In this document: positions 54,601 to 64,000 of the stretch, piece by piece | How positions within the stretch are numbered: position 1 is the first letter of the stretch | Layout: every line of letters starts with the position of its first letter | Assembly: GCA_001695595.3 (NCBI GenBank) | Contig: MBPM02000005.1 | Span: 372,001 to 436,000 of the forward strand | Reading direction: 5' to 3' | DNA: 64,000 nt | Source: Plasmopara viticola | Taxonomy: Eukaryota; Oomycota; Peronosporomycetes; Peronosporales; Peronosporaceae | Translations under genes and position numbers: made by a program | Notes under the pieces: generated by a model | What the model saw: the letters and a program-made list of their open reading frames with translations, nothing else | Told to the model about the DNA's origin: nothing | The model's database searches: none

Positions 54601-55510
54601 CAGGAATGGCTTCAAGAGTTGCGGGGCAGATCAAAGGGCTGATGTCAAGAGCACTACGTGGATGACAGGATAATAATTGAATCACGTGGAGAAATAACTC
54701 AAGAATGCTTTTAAGATGAAGGAGCTGGGGAAGATGGAATTCATTTTGGGTATGGAAATCGATCACGACAGGTCAGCTGAAACATTGATGATCTAGCAGA
54801 TCGCTACATCGACGACGTTTTCAAGCAATTTAGTCAACAAGATACCAAGAGCGTTGATATCCCGTGCGTATCAGGATTGAAGTTGTCGTCAAAGCAGTCA
54901 CCAACAACGGAACAGGGGCGGTCGACAATGCGGTCAAAGCTCTATCGCTCTTCGATTGGATGCTTGCTAGACATAACGGCTGGATATTGCTTACAGCTAT
55001 CAAATTTTCTGGAGAACCCGGAACTATAACATTGGGGCGCAGCAATTCGAGTGGTACGGTATCTGAAGACTACACATCAAATCGCTATCGTCTACCGAGG
55101 AAGTGGAAGCATTGCGGCTATAGCATACTCGGATGCAGATCGGGGCAGTAATGCGGATGATCTCGGGAGTTGTGGTCATGATTGCGAGCGCACCAGTGGT
55201 AATCAAGTCAAAGTACGAGCGAACAGTTGCGCCGAGCTCAGCGGAAGCTGAGTATATGGTTTTCAGTTTAAGCACACAAAAAGTTCTTTGGACGCGGGAA
55301 ACGCTAAAGAACATGGGTCACGATCAAGTTGGAGGAACACGGGGTTTGGAAGACAACCAAGGTGCTATTGCGTTGGCCAATAACGTCGGATACCATTTTA
55401 GGACGAAGCATTTGGACGTCAAACATCACTTTTCTCTTGAGAACGTGCAAGAAGTACGGGTAAGATCGACTATATCGACACGAAGAGTCAGCTTGCAGAA
55501 ATGCTGATGA
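51660..55510 (+). pseudogene. Broken Copia polyprotein
   Basis: Gag fragment with YHWEFTMKMTLARKGLLGHI (about 51660-51720) and a LHDVYNRST helix block to 52136; CCHC knuckle CFNCNEIGHMKRNC near 52275-52320; protease GWLIDSGAAFHMT near 52380-52420; integrase LRSDNGTDFVN and PQQNGVAECMNRT near 53105-53240; reverse transcriptase pieces near 54090-54560 (ITEFDTAFLN-like, LNKALYRLKQAA); RNase H with SSAEAEYM near 55230-55260 and RTKHLDVKHHF near 55400. Stops at 52134-52136, 53397 and many later points prevent a full protein. Confidence 0.9.
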
Positions 55511-55608
55511 AGGCACTTGGAACCAAGATGCTGAAGTATCTGTGCGAAGCTGCTGGAATCAAGACCAAGCAGCAGCAAAGCACGCAAAGCATTGGCAGTG
55601 AGTGGGGG

Positions 55609-55755
55609 TGTTAAAATTACACCACTGAATGCATATTGAACAGGCAGATGGCGTCGCAGTATTCACGAGTACGTCGCAGTAAGTGATAGCATAATGGTAG
55701 CCGTTCATTGGTCTAGATAGATATGTTCGTTTCGGTTTTTGCTTTCTACTCAACA
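55609..55755 (+). repeat. 3' LTR of the old Copia
   Basis: It starts TGTTAAAATTAC after a G-rich tract and ends CTACTCAACA. Compared with the left LTR it has several transitions, such as the TGACGTCA core changed to TGGCGTCG, consistent with age. Confidence 0.8.
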
Positions 55756-57717
55756 GTTTCTCTGAGGTTTTTCAAGTGCAGACTACTACGACGAAAGATA
55801 AGATTGCTATCGCTCTCCAAAAATATAGCTACGGACAGACCCGCTTATCCAGAATGTCTTATGCGGTTCTGTAGGACCTGTAAGTGTATTACCCAGACTA
55901 TTGATGTTCGTAAACCCGTAGACTTGGGTCTTGTACAAATGGATCGAGTGTCTTTGAGCAATTCAAAATCCTATGGTTTGGCTGTAAAAAAACAATTTGA
56001 GTCTGTAATGAACGGAGACAGAATCAGTGACAGAAGCCACGGATGCGCTAAATGTATGTTGGAGCGAGGTGCCCTTTGGGGGAACATCTAAGTCCTTTCG
56101 ATAAGCTTGTGTGATCATAATAAGTCATAGAGGCATTCTCCGTCAGAGCTTGACGGCGCTCAGATAAGAATATAGCCGCTATTGACTGACCCAAGTGTTC
56201 AAGAGCATATAGAGAAAAAACTTTGAGTCTGGCGTGCCGTGAAATTGTGCACATCGGCAAACGATTGCCGTCACATGTACCGAGTAGACTGATGATCTAA
56301 GAAAGAGCAAAAAAAGGCAAGTGTCACATTAACTCATTGGAGATGTCCTTTACGTTCCTAAGATCAAAGTGGATTTAGCTGTAAATTTTTAAGATTCCGA
56401 CAGCACAAATCAAAGCAAGCTCATGGTATTTGCTGCTCAGTCCTACGCAACAGGGCGCTGGTACGACATTAACCACACCTTTGCGCGTACGGATACTTTG
56501 AAGACCGCGAGGACCGCGTTCAGTGCGAAAGGTACCAAAATCTTGATATTTTCTCAGTCTAAACCTTTTTCAGCGAATATACAAGCTCCGCTAGCAGGCT
56601 TGGCTTTCGGAAATGCTTGAAATGGATGAACATATATCGATAACGTTGATATGTCTTCGCGCAATGAAACGACAATGCAATGCGAAATCAGGTGCTTTTA
56701 GATCAAAGGCAATGCCACGGGCCTGCAGTCCTAAATACTTCAAAGCGTATTATTTATCGGCTCACTATGCCACCCGTGTTCGAAAGAATGAAAATCATCC
56801 TTGAGAAATATATACATTTATTCTAATGACCAAAAATGTTGGGTCATGCGCGTTAACTCAGAGGATTTACAAGATGTAAGAGCTCTTTAACCTCTGATAG
56901 GGAAATTCTCAGATCAAAATTATCACCAAATGACGGAGTTGGGTACGACATCGATCTCTCGCCATGAGCGGATTTCTAGTCACAAGGCAATGGCCATCAC
57001 CACGAGAGCGATTTGAGCTCCTTGATGCCTCCTTCGCTGAAATGATACGCAAGAGAAGACCCCCCTGCGCGTCACTAACTTTTTGTGCCTCAAGTCGAAT
57101 GGATAGTGGCGCCTTATCGAGGCTCAAATAAGCGGAATAGTGCCGCGATATCCATACACTTTACATTGCTTGTCAGTTACATGTCCGGGTGTACGTCGAG
57201 CATAGCACTGAATTTGGACTACTAAATCCGAATGAGAGAGCTTGGCTTACGCCACTTTCCAAAACGAATACAAGAAAGTGGCTAGACCAAGCCTATCATT
57301 TGCAAAAGTACAGTGCCCGATCTGGTAAAAGGAGGACATTAAGTGGTGATGGGAGGTTAAGCCTCAGCATGCTTTTGACAGCATCGAGAAGAGTCTTCAG
57401 AAGGCTTCAGCTCTAAATCAGAAGGACGAGACAAAGCACTTTTGCTACGCTTCCAACTGTGCCATCGACTACCGAGCCGTCTCGTTTTAATCCAAAAGGG
57501 TCTACCCTTCTTTTTGCCGACTTCTTAAGTCAACTAAGACATTATAGTGCGTAACGGACAAGTCATCATGAAAATCGATGGTCGTAGTAGAACCACGCCT
57601 TACGCCCATAAGCTCATGTACTTTGACATCCATCCCTCTTTCTACTATAAATCCAGAAAAAGATGTTTTCTGGCTTATTAATTTCTTTGCATTTCACTGC
57701 CTTTCGCAACAGCCACG
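55756..57717. other. Intergenic DNA between the old Copia and the ZNFX1-like gene
   Basis: About 2 kb without a recognised gene. Short frames only. An imperfect inverted repeat sits near 57239-57294, with arms GCTTGGCTTACGCCACTTTC and GAAAGTGGCTAGACCAAGC. The last ~60 bases lie just past the ZNFX1-like stop and would hold its 3' UTR. Confidence 0.5.
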
Positions 57718-60700
57718 TCACAGCGAATCCATCCGCGTGTCGTAACGCGATCCCTGGACAAGCGTGTGATTCTGTCCACCCACTGGCACGCCACAATCCG
57801 GGCAGCGCGTTTGTTCCATTGCCATGCCACACTCACCAATCGAGTAAGAGTGACCATTTTCGCAACGATACCAGTGACCCGATCCGTGGAATTCTTCTTG
57901 CATCGCAATCTTGATTGCTTTCATTTCGTCCATTGATACTTTTTGATAAAACGTAGCACTTTTAGCACGGTTCACAACGCGGACCAAATGTTGGTCCAAT
58001 TGTTGGACATCTTGTTCATAATGGGCCAAAAAAGACGTCCCGCTTGACTTTAAGCGCTTGAGTTCACCGTGCGCTGCCTCCGCAAACCGCTCGACCGTCT
58101 CTTCGCGTTCTTCTCGCGCCTTCTCGGTGGTCACCGACTTGTTTAGTTCTGCTTCTGCGTTTGCAATCAATATTTGCACTAGCAGTAATCGCGCTTCTCC
58201 AGTCTGCATCCCAAACGACCCCTTTTCAAACTCGTTTATCGCTTGTCGTGCATACTGCGCTGCATTCGCTTTCGCAGTGCCCGTACGTAAGTTCGACAGT
58301 TGCGCAGAGAGGAGATTAAAGTATCCTAGAAACTTAAACTTGGAATCCGGGACAGGAAGGACGCTTTGGTCAATGATGACATCACCACCCCCTTGCCCCC
58401 CCTTAGCCTTTGTCAAAAGTGCCACACAAGCCTCAAAGACTTTCTGACACGGTGGTTTCTTAATCTTTGCTCCATACAAACGAACGTCCGGCCACAGCGC
58501 TTTATCCTTCGTAAGATCCCCAGCCTCCACGACTGCGTGTGTACGCTCTTGGAGTCCAGCTAAGACACGATACGAGTGCGAGATAAAGTTTTTTTCTGCG
58601 GCATCAATTGCCGCTCGCTTTGTCACACGACCATAGCGACGGAGACCACGGATCGGGTTCTTACAATTTGGGCACTGCGGCACCTCGAGATAACCGCCAG
58701 GAAGAGGTCCATGCGGGCTTCCATTGCTATCAAAGTATGTACTCATGTGTAGCGTACCGTCTAGTGTTGCCATCGTGTAGACCATTGAACAGCATTGGAG
58801 GACCAAAATCGGGTCTTCGTTCGGATCAATCTCTTCATATGTCTGAAAAAGAATCACATCGGCCACCCGTTGTTTGATACCTTTATCACCACAGACGTGA
58901 CAAAACTTTCGAGGTGGGCAAGTTTCGCCACAAACACTTGGACACTGGTGGCCACAACTGAGTTCCTTTGCACACCGTTGATCGCATAGACGTCGATTGC
59001 AAGGAGCGCCACAAGGTAAAGGACAGTCGCCACAGTGTTTGCAGGCCCAATTGCATTGTTCAGTGCACGCAGCACAAGGATCACTGCACGGGTGATTGCA
59101 AGACCCGTGTTCACAGCTAAACACGTCACAGAGACGTTGACACGGAGGACACGACGAGGTGCGATGGCACACGCCTTGACAGCGGTGGCAACACGGCAGC
59201 ATTCGCCCACATTCCTTTTGACACGCGCCGTGTTTAGACACTGCCATATCGGCAGCTTCCTCGACTGCATTCGGCGTCTTTTGAACGCACTCGCTACATT
59301 TACGAGTGCACGCATGGCCACAAGAAAGGATTTCACCACACTTTTGAGAACATTCAATCTCCGTGGTGCTACATGCGATGCGCTGCCAGTGACCACAGGC
59401 CGGAGACATCTTCTCCACAAATACCTTACACAGTACCTTAGACGGCATCTTGGCTTCAAAACACTGAGCGTTGTTGTACGTATGGCCACAAGGCAAGACG
59501 ATCGTGCCAACAAACACTTTGCACCGACCACACGCGTCGCCACAAGGATCAGGACAGACATGACCACAACCTTCTTGCAGCCGTGGACAGGGCTGGGTAC
59601 AATAGACACTTCGGTGAAAAGGTTGATCTACGTGGCATAACTTTGGACACACATGGCCACAAAGGGGTAAGCGGGTGCCACAGGGCCGTAGACACCCGCC
59701 ATCCGGTGCTAGCAACGCAAACGATTCCGGCGTCGTCGCGACACGTTGGTAGTCCGGGTGTTGTTGGCAATACAATGGTAAGCCATCCCCATAGCAGCCA
59801 TCCCTTTGCAATTGATCCAGGATTTGGTGCCACAATGGAGACTTGGCACGGAGCAACTCCCCCTGCCCCACAAGAATCAGTCCGTGCTTTGCCCGCGATA
59901 AAAGAACGTTGATCCGGTTTGGTGTTTTCAAGAATCCAATCGTTCGACGACTGCGTACATCCGTCGTACTACGAACTAAACTTGCCAAGATAACAGTAGC
60001 TTCCTCTCCTTGAAAATTATCAATCGTAGCTGCCCGAATGGTACCAGCCAGCTCCTTCTTGCTCGCTTCTAGCGCAAAGTCGCGCACCTCTTCGTCGATG
60101 TTGTCTTCCTCTTCATCAAACGTGCGCTCCATTTCCTCCACGTCGCGCTCATCTAACTCGACAATGTACTCTCCTCGGAGTGCAGACCGTAACTTTATAA
60201 GCTGACCAACGTAGGGCGTAAGAATAGCAATGTCACTCGTGTGATACCCTTGTTTCAATAAATACTTGAGGGCTGCCACGACATAGGCCACTTCGTATTC
60301 ATTCGAATGAGAGCGAGACGATGCGCCTAAGACTGCAGACGCACCGTCTTCTGGGCAATCGTGATTGACAAAGAACACGTCTTTATCCACACCGAGCAGA
60401 CGTGGGTACTTTAACGTTTCACGGGCATCGCGTAGCTTTGGATAAAACAGCATCCGAATGAGCTGAGAAATCTGTGGCCGCATGCGGTGCTGCTCCGTCA
60501 ACATCCAGAACGGTAAGCCCGAAGCGGGAGCGACTAAACGCTCAAACAAAGACACGTCGAGGGCATACCGTTTCCCAATGCCACTCTCGACGCTCAGATT
60601 GTGGTCTGCAATGTGCGGACGCAATTGTTGATGGTCCCCAATCAGTACGAGGTGTTGACAGGACGGCGAGAGGCAAGTTACAAGTTGGGCTTCGAGAACC

Positions 60701-63660
60701 TCACCCGCTTCTTCGCAAATGACCACGGGCGGCCGAACTGCTGCAATCTTTTCTTGGTTTTTAGCGACTCCAGTTGTCGTCATTCCAATGATCTGTGCAC
60801 GTTCCAGCACGTTCACATCTGCTTGATGGCGCACCGTTTGAATCTTTTTCAGCGTCTTCATATACGCTTTTTGGGCGTTGATCAGCTCTTCAATACGTCC
60901 AGTTCGAAGAACTCCGACCCAGATGGCAAGGGCTTCGCGACGTGCTGATCGACTCCACGCCCAAACATTCGAGTCTCGCCTCCCTTCCATGGCACGACCC
61001 TGACGTCGATCGGGACCCAAATCTTCACCTTGCATCCAATATTCCAGAATATCATCGTATCCAGCAACAATAAAGTCATCTTGGTGCAGCTCGATATCGC
61101 GTGCAACAAACGAGTCATAGACATCGGGATAATTGGTTTCCAGAAACCATTTCAAACCTTTCCACGTTGGCCGGCGTGTTTGGGACTCGAGTTCTCGCAG
61201 CGCAAAAGCGATCGCGTCTGCATCATTGTCAAGGGTTTCGTACAGTTGTTTTAATTCATAGCGTTGATAGCATCGCGGTAAATGACTGAGGTTGTACTTT
61301 TCCAACCGTGGTTCCTTGCACTGTCCTCCTACACGCACGAGCCGCGTGAGACCAATGTCTAATAGATGACACAAAAACTGGTCCAAGGCATGGTTTGTAT
61401 AGCACACAACGAGCACTGGCGACACGTTGGCTTTAACAATGATGTGCGTAAGCATGGACCCGATAAAGGATTTCCCGCTACCAGGTAAGCCTTGGATACA
61501 CGCCACACGGCTACTAAGTGCTTCCACCATAGCCTTTGCCTGATCGCGCTCTAACGTCGAGTACCGCACTAGTGCATCCTCACATTCCGTGCGAGACGTT
61601 AGCTCGAGCGGATCCAAACGTAGCGTTTGTGGACGAATAGTTGCTTGGTTATTGGGATACGTGCGTAGCACTAAGCTGAGGTCAAACGTGAAGTCGGTAC
61701 TTGAACAGTACAGTGGTGGCTCCATGCAAGTAACTCCCCGTCTTGGTGCCGTCTCTGGAGCTAAATAGTCGAGGAATGGTAAGGTCGATGGTTCCAACGT
61801 CTGCAACGCTCGCAATACGGGTTCATAAGCAACGTAGAAAACCTTGTTAAATTCCACTAGCAACTTTTGATCTTGTGGTCGTCCAGACGATGAAAGCTGC
61901 CACCTTTCAAAAAGGGCAAGATCTTGCACCTCAAAAGGTTGCAGCGTCACCTCGACAATATCCTTGACCAATTTTTCGAGCTCGCGCTCAATAATTTGGC
62001 AGAAAATGACTTCCAACGTGCCATTGCTACACGCGACGAGTGCCACCATCCCATTGAAAGGAAGGCGATTCGTCTTTTCCCAAAGCTCGTGGCGACTTTT
62101 GACCTGCGTTTTCTGCTTTCGTCCAGTCATTTCGACGGCAGATGGTTGTTGAAACCACACATCGATGCACAGGCCGTGACGTTCAGCTCTGCGGCTTCTG
62201 TCTTGTTCACCTCGACTGTGTTTCAGAGGCATAGCAGACCTTAAAAGTGGATATACGTTGTAATCCACGTCAGCATCTCGAAGACGACCGGGGGCAAGCT
62301 TCCCATTGCTTCCTGACAGTCGGTGGTGAAGATCGAGTAAGCACGACCGAATCGTCCCACACAAATCTTCTCGGTAGAGTCGAAAGTGCGTGTCTACCCA
62401 ACGTTCGGGTCCAGGTGGTAACCAATGCGCATTGGCATGAAAGGGAAAGTTTCCAGGTAGCAACGGAGACTCACGGGACAAGCACTCGTCCGTGGTCGGA
62501 AGCAGTTGAATGTCCTGAATCGCATGACAATCGTTGTCGTGACGGGGACCAATCGTACCGTCCACGCGCACCACGTTCCCAGGCATGCCCACGTCCAAAT
62601 TGTCCCACGGTTGGGCCTCGTCCCAATCTCGTTTCAAGCGCTGTTTACTTCGCGTGGTGCCCGCACGAAGGCCGCGCTCGGCACGTCGAATCATTTGATG
62701 CAGTCGCTTGATTTCTTCTTTCATCACTTTGAAGCACAGATTCGAGTCGAGTGACGAATCACTCTCTTGAAGCTCGTCAATCCATCTGGACGTCATTGCG
62801 TCCACGTCGTTGACCGTCGTTTGAAAAGGAGCTTCATAGATAAACTCCTTAAACTTGTTGCCCAGGACGTACAATAACCGAATGAAAGGGAGGCACACTT
62901 GCGTAAAGCAGAGAGGAGCGTATTTTCGACCTTCTGTCTCTTGCAAAAAAGTAGCATGGGACATTCGACAGTCGTCGATGCTGTGGCGCTCGACAATCTC
63001 GTGCAAGTGTTCTAAATACAGTTGGAAAAGCTGCACATGCACCGTGCGTACGTACGCATAGACATAGTTGGCTTCGTCCATATGTTGACTGACCATTTCG
63101 ATGCGTCGCATGGTCAACATGGCCAAGAAAGGCACGAGTCCTCTTTGAAACGACACGACATTTCGTTGTCTACCAGCATCAACATCGTAGGTATGATTCA
63201 AAAGCTCTTTGATCACGACAACTCCACGACCTTCAGTTCTTCCAAGCTCTCGCACGAATTGTGGAGCCAGATTGTCCTTAGTCAGAGCGTGCAATCCAGC
63301 ATTGATAAAGTTTAACACCTGTGTCTGGCTGTCGATTTGCCACACGTTTGAAAGATCACTTGGCATGAGAAATCCTTTCCACAAGACTTCTGAATGATCC
63401 TGGCCAGGCCAGAAAACCACCAAAGCATCAGAATTACCCGAAAAGAGAGCACCCGACACGATTTTCTTTGCTAGTTGAGCTTGTAGCGCCTCTAAGGAAA
63501 AGGGCTTGAAATCGATGGGTACAGTGGCGAACGCTCTCGAATGAAAAGAGTCTCTTGTGTATGAAGTGAGCTCATTGTCGTTTGAATGGGCATATCTACA
63601 CGAGTCTCCGTATCGACAATTGCCAGTGCGTTGAAAGTGATAGCAGTATTTAGGTGGCAT
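57718..63660 (-). CDS. ZNFX1: ZNFX1-like SF1 helicase with CCCH, NF-X1 and RZ zinc fingers
   Basis: A single-exon frame of 1980 residues. A CCCH finger lies at about 6-27 (CYHFQRTGNCRYGDSCRYAH). The ZNFX1 helicase spans ~690-1290: Walker A GLPGSGKS at 724-731, EEAG at 983-986 as Walker B, GDHQQLRP, LTEQHRMRP, TIDNFQGEEATV and NVLLSRAKHGLILVG. A Cys/His-rich stretch with repeated LPCGH-CxxxC units (~1320-1630) is the NF-X1-type array. The C-terminus carries an RZ finger, C1933-x3-H1937 with C1953 and C1956, and GECG. Human ZNFX1 senses double-stranded RNA and nematode ZNFX-1 acts in small-RNA inheritance; RNA binding and a silencing or immune role here are inferred. The ATG at 63660 is the first in frame. 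Confidence 0.92.
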   Translation of the reverse strand: MPPKYCYHFQRTGNCRYGDSCRYAHSNDNELTSYTRDSFHSRAFATVPIDFKPFSLEALQAQLAKKIVSGALFSGNSDALVVFWPGQDHSEVLWKGFLMPSDLSNVWQIDSQTQVLNFINAGLHALTKDNLAPQFVRELGRTEGRGVVVIKELLNHTYDVDAGRQRNVVSFQRGLVPFLAMLTMRRIEMVSQHMDEANYVYAYVRTVHVQLFQLYLEHLHEIVERHSIDDCRMSHATFLQETEGRKYAPLCFTQVCLPFIRLLYVLGNKFKEFIYEAPFQTTVNDVDAMTSRWIDELQESDSSLDSNLCFKVMKEEIKRLHQMIRRAERGLRAGTTRSKQRLKRDWDEAQPWDNLDVGMPGNVVRVDGTIGPRHDNDCHAIQDIQLLPTTDECLSRESPLLPGNFPFHANAHWLPPGPERWVDTHFRLYREDLCGTIRSCLLDLHHRLSGSNGKLAPGRLRDADVDYNVYPLLRSAMPLKHSRGEQDRSRRAERHGLCIDVWFQQPSAVEMTGRKQKTQVKSRHELWEKTNRLPFNGMVALVACSNGTLEVIFCQIIERELEKLVKDIVEVTLQPFEVQDLALFERWQLSSSGRPQDQKLLVEFNKVFYVAYEPVLRALQTLEPSTLPFLDYLAPETAPRRGVTCMEPPLYCSSTDFTFDLSLVLRTYPNNQATIRPQTLRLDPLELTSRTECEDALVRYSTLERDQAKAMVEALSSRVACIQGLPGSGKSFIGSMLTHIIVKANVSPVLVVCYTNHALDQFLCHLLDIGLTRLVRVGGQCKEPRLEKYNLSHLPRCYQRYELKQLYETLDNDADAIAFALRELESQTRRPTWKGLKWFLETNYPDVYDSFVARDIELHQDDFIVAGYDDILEYWMQGEDLGPDRRQGRAMEGRRDSNVWAWSRSARREALAIWVGVLRTGRIEELINAQKAYMKTLKKIQTVRHQADVNVLERAQIIGMTTTGVAKNQEKIAAVRPPVVICEEAGEVLEAQLVTCLSPSCQHLVLIGDHQQLRPHIADHNLSVESGIGKRYALDVSLFERLVAPASGLPFWMLTEQHRMRPQISQLIRMLFYPKLRDARETLKYPRLLGVDKDVFFVNHDCPEDGASAVLGASSRSHSNEYEVAYVVAALKYLLKQGYHTSDIAILTPYVGQLIKLRSALRGEYIVELDERDVEEMERTFDEEEDNIDEEVRDFALEASKKELAGTIRAATIDNFQGEEATVILASLVRSTTDVRSRRTIGFLKTPNRINVLLSRAKHGLILVGQGELLRAKSPLWHQILDQLQRDGCYGDGLPLYCQQHPDYQRVATTPESFALLAPDGGCLRPCGTRLPLCGHVCPKLCHVDQPFHRSVYCTQPCPRLQEGCGHVCPDPCGDACGRCKVFVGTIVLPCGHTYNNAQCFEAKMPSKVLCKVFVEKMSPACGHWQRIACSTTEIECSQKCGEILSCGHACTRKCSECVQKTPNAVEEAADMAVSKHGACQKECGRMLPCCHRCQGVCHRTSSCPPCQRLCDVFSCEHGSCNHPCSDPCAACTEQCNWACKHCGDCPLPCGAPCNRRLCDQRCAKELSCGHQCPSVCGETCPPRKFCHVCGDKGIKQRVADVILFQTYEEIDPNEDPILVLQCCSMVYTMATLDGTLHMSTYFDSNGSPHGPLPGGYLEVPQCPNCKNPIRGLRRYGRVTKRAAIDAAEKNFISHSYRVLAGLQERTHAVVEAGDLTKDKALWPDVRLYGAKIKKPPCQKVFEACVALLTKAKGGQGGGDVIIDQSVLPVPDSKFKFLGYFNLLSAQLSNLRTGTAKANAAQYARQAINEFEKGSFGMQTGEARLLLVQILIANAEAELNKSVTTEKAREEREETVERFAEAAHGELKRLKSSGTSFLAHYEQDVQQLDQHLVRVVNRAKSATFYQKVSMDEMKAIKIAMQEEFHGSGHWYRCENGHSYSIGECGMAMEQTRCPDCGVPVGGQNHTLVQGSRYDTRMDSL

Positions 63661-63719
63661 AGTCCTATAAGATAAAACACTTTGTGTGTACTTGGTCGAC
63701 CAGGCGAAAAGTGGGAAAA

Positions 63720-63754
63720 GTAGAAGGAGGTTTTGTGACCAAAGCTCCTTCTAC
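63720..63754. repeat. Inverted repeat upstream of the ZNFX1-like gene
   Basis: GTAGAAGGAG at 63720-63729 is the reverse complement of 63745-63754 with a 15-base spacer. Confidence 0.7.
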
Positions 63755-63767
63755 TGACACAGATCGG

Positions 63768-63813
63768 CCACGGTGAACCAAACTTTGGTTCACCAAACTT
63801 TGGTTCACCGTGG
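63768..63813. repeat. 15-base perfect inverted repeat upstream of the ZNFX1-like gene
   Basis: CCACGGTGAACCAAA at 63768-63782 pairs exactly with 63799-63813. The 16-base spacer holds another copy of the TTTGGTTCACC half, so alternative pairings are possible. Only 108 bases separate it from the start codon. Confidence 0.85.
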
Positions 63814-64000
63814 CATGGGCTACGTCAACCTTAAAAACCTGCTTGAGATGCACGATATCAGAGTCTATTATAGTTTACAATACTTAACACAATTGTCAGC
63901 GTGTCTTTATTTCGAGTACTGAAAAGCTGGTTTTGATTCGACTCATGGAGACGTACACTGAACTGTCAATGTTCTTTCATCTAAGCGTTTTCAATAAATT

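Larger units (their letters stand above)
51433..55755 (+). mobile_element. Old, degenerate Copia LTR retrotransposon
   Basis: About 4.3 kb bounded by diverged LTRs of 143 and 147 bases that start TG and end CA. A purine run (GTGGGGG) precedes the right LTR. Coding order is Gag, protease, integrase, reverse transcriptase, RNase H, with many stops and frameshifts. A matching target duplication could not be seen. Opposite strand and a different lineage from its young neighbour. Confidence 0.9.
63661..64000. promoter_or_regulatory. Upstream region of the ZNFX1-like gene
   Basis: The 340 bases before the start contain two inverted repeats close together (63720-63754 and 63768-63813) and a repeated CAAACTTTGGTTCAC motif. 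No other gene was seen up to the window edge. Probable promoter and leader. Confidence 0.45.

Noticed and set aside
55723..56091. A 122-residue plus-strand frame crossing the end of the old Copia LTR
   Set aside because: It begins inside the LTR, has no domain and uneven composition. Judged a chance frame.
58854..59609. A 251-residue frame overlapping the NF-X1 region of the ZNFX1-like gene in another phase
   Set aside because: Cys-rich repeats leave alternative phases open. Only the main phase is continuous over 1980 residues with known motifs.
1..64000. CRISPR array, rRNA or tRNA genes
   Set aside because: No regularly spaced repeats and no tRNA-like A-box/B-box pairing with cloverleaf potential were found. 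GGTTCRA-like hits, such as in the Psf2 intron near 13641, lack the rest of a tRNA.

Overview
The window looks like nuclear DNA of an oomycete, most likely of the Peronosporales. The evidence is short introns (about 50-90 bases) with GTACG/GTGCG donors, tightly packed alternating genes, a gene of the oomycete 'M96 mating-specific' basic-region type, and Copia and MULE transposons in AT-rich gene-poor DNA. This placement is an inference. No rRNA, tRNA, CRISPR array or convincing secreted RXLR effector was seen.

Bases 1-18.2 kb are a dense housekeeping block. Neighbouring genes are mostly convergent or divergent and 50-400 bases apart: an NCA2-like mitochondrial protein, eIF2B beta, a CPSF30-type zinc-finger protein fused to YTH, DCD and KH domains, splicing factor Prp18, exocyst Sec6, a PX protein with an OTU-like region lacking the catalytic Cys, GINS subunit Psf2, a small Cys-rich protein, a 2xRRM/5xCCCH RNA-binding protein and a membrane-anchored-looking kinase with HAD in place of HRD. 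Three of these act in mRNA processing or RNA binding.

Bases 18.2-24.4 kb are sparse but hold a ubiquitin-like-fold candidate, a DUSP-domain protein convergent with it, and a LYR-motif protein. Bases 24.4-45.8 kb are AT-rich and gene-poor. They contain hairpins, decayed coding fragments, a 2.4-kb MULE with ~320-base terminal inverted repeats and a dead transposase, a two-exon M96/bZIP-like transcription factor, and a diverged inverted duplication.

Bases 45.8-50.4 kb are a young Copia retrotransposon on the minus strand. Its two 265-base LTRs look identical, it has a 5-base target duplication, and its primer-binding site matches the initiator-tRNA anticodon arm and contains the polyprotein ATG. 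One in-frame TAA interrupts the polyprotein. It lies in what looks like an exon of an older gene. Bases 51.4-55.8 kb hold an older, heavily mutated Copia on the plus strand. Bases 57.7-63.7 kb encode a 1980-residue ZNFX1-like SF1 helicase with an N-terminal CCCH finger, NF-X1-type Cys repeats and a C-terminal RZ finger, with nested hairpins upstream of its start.

The strongest candidate for something new is the CPSF30-YTH-DCD-KH fusion at 4677-6969. It places an m6A-reader fold, a cleavage/polyadenylation zinc-finger core, a DCD domain and a KH RNA-binding domain in one protein.
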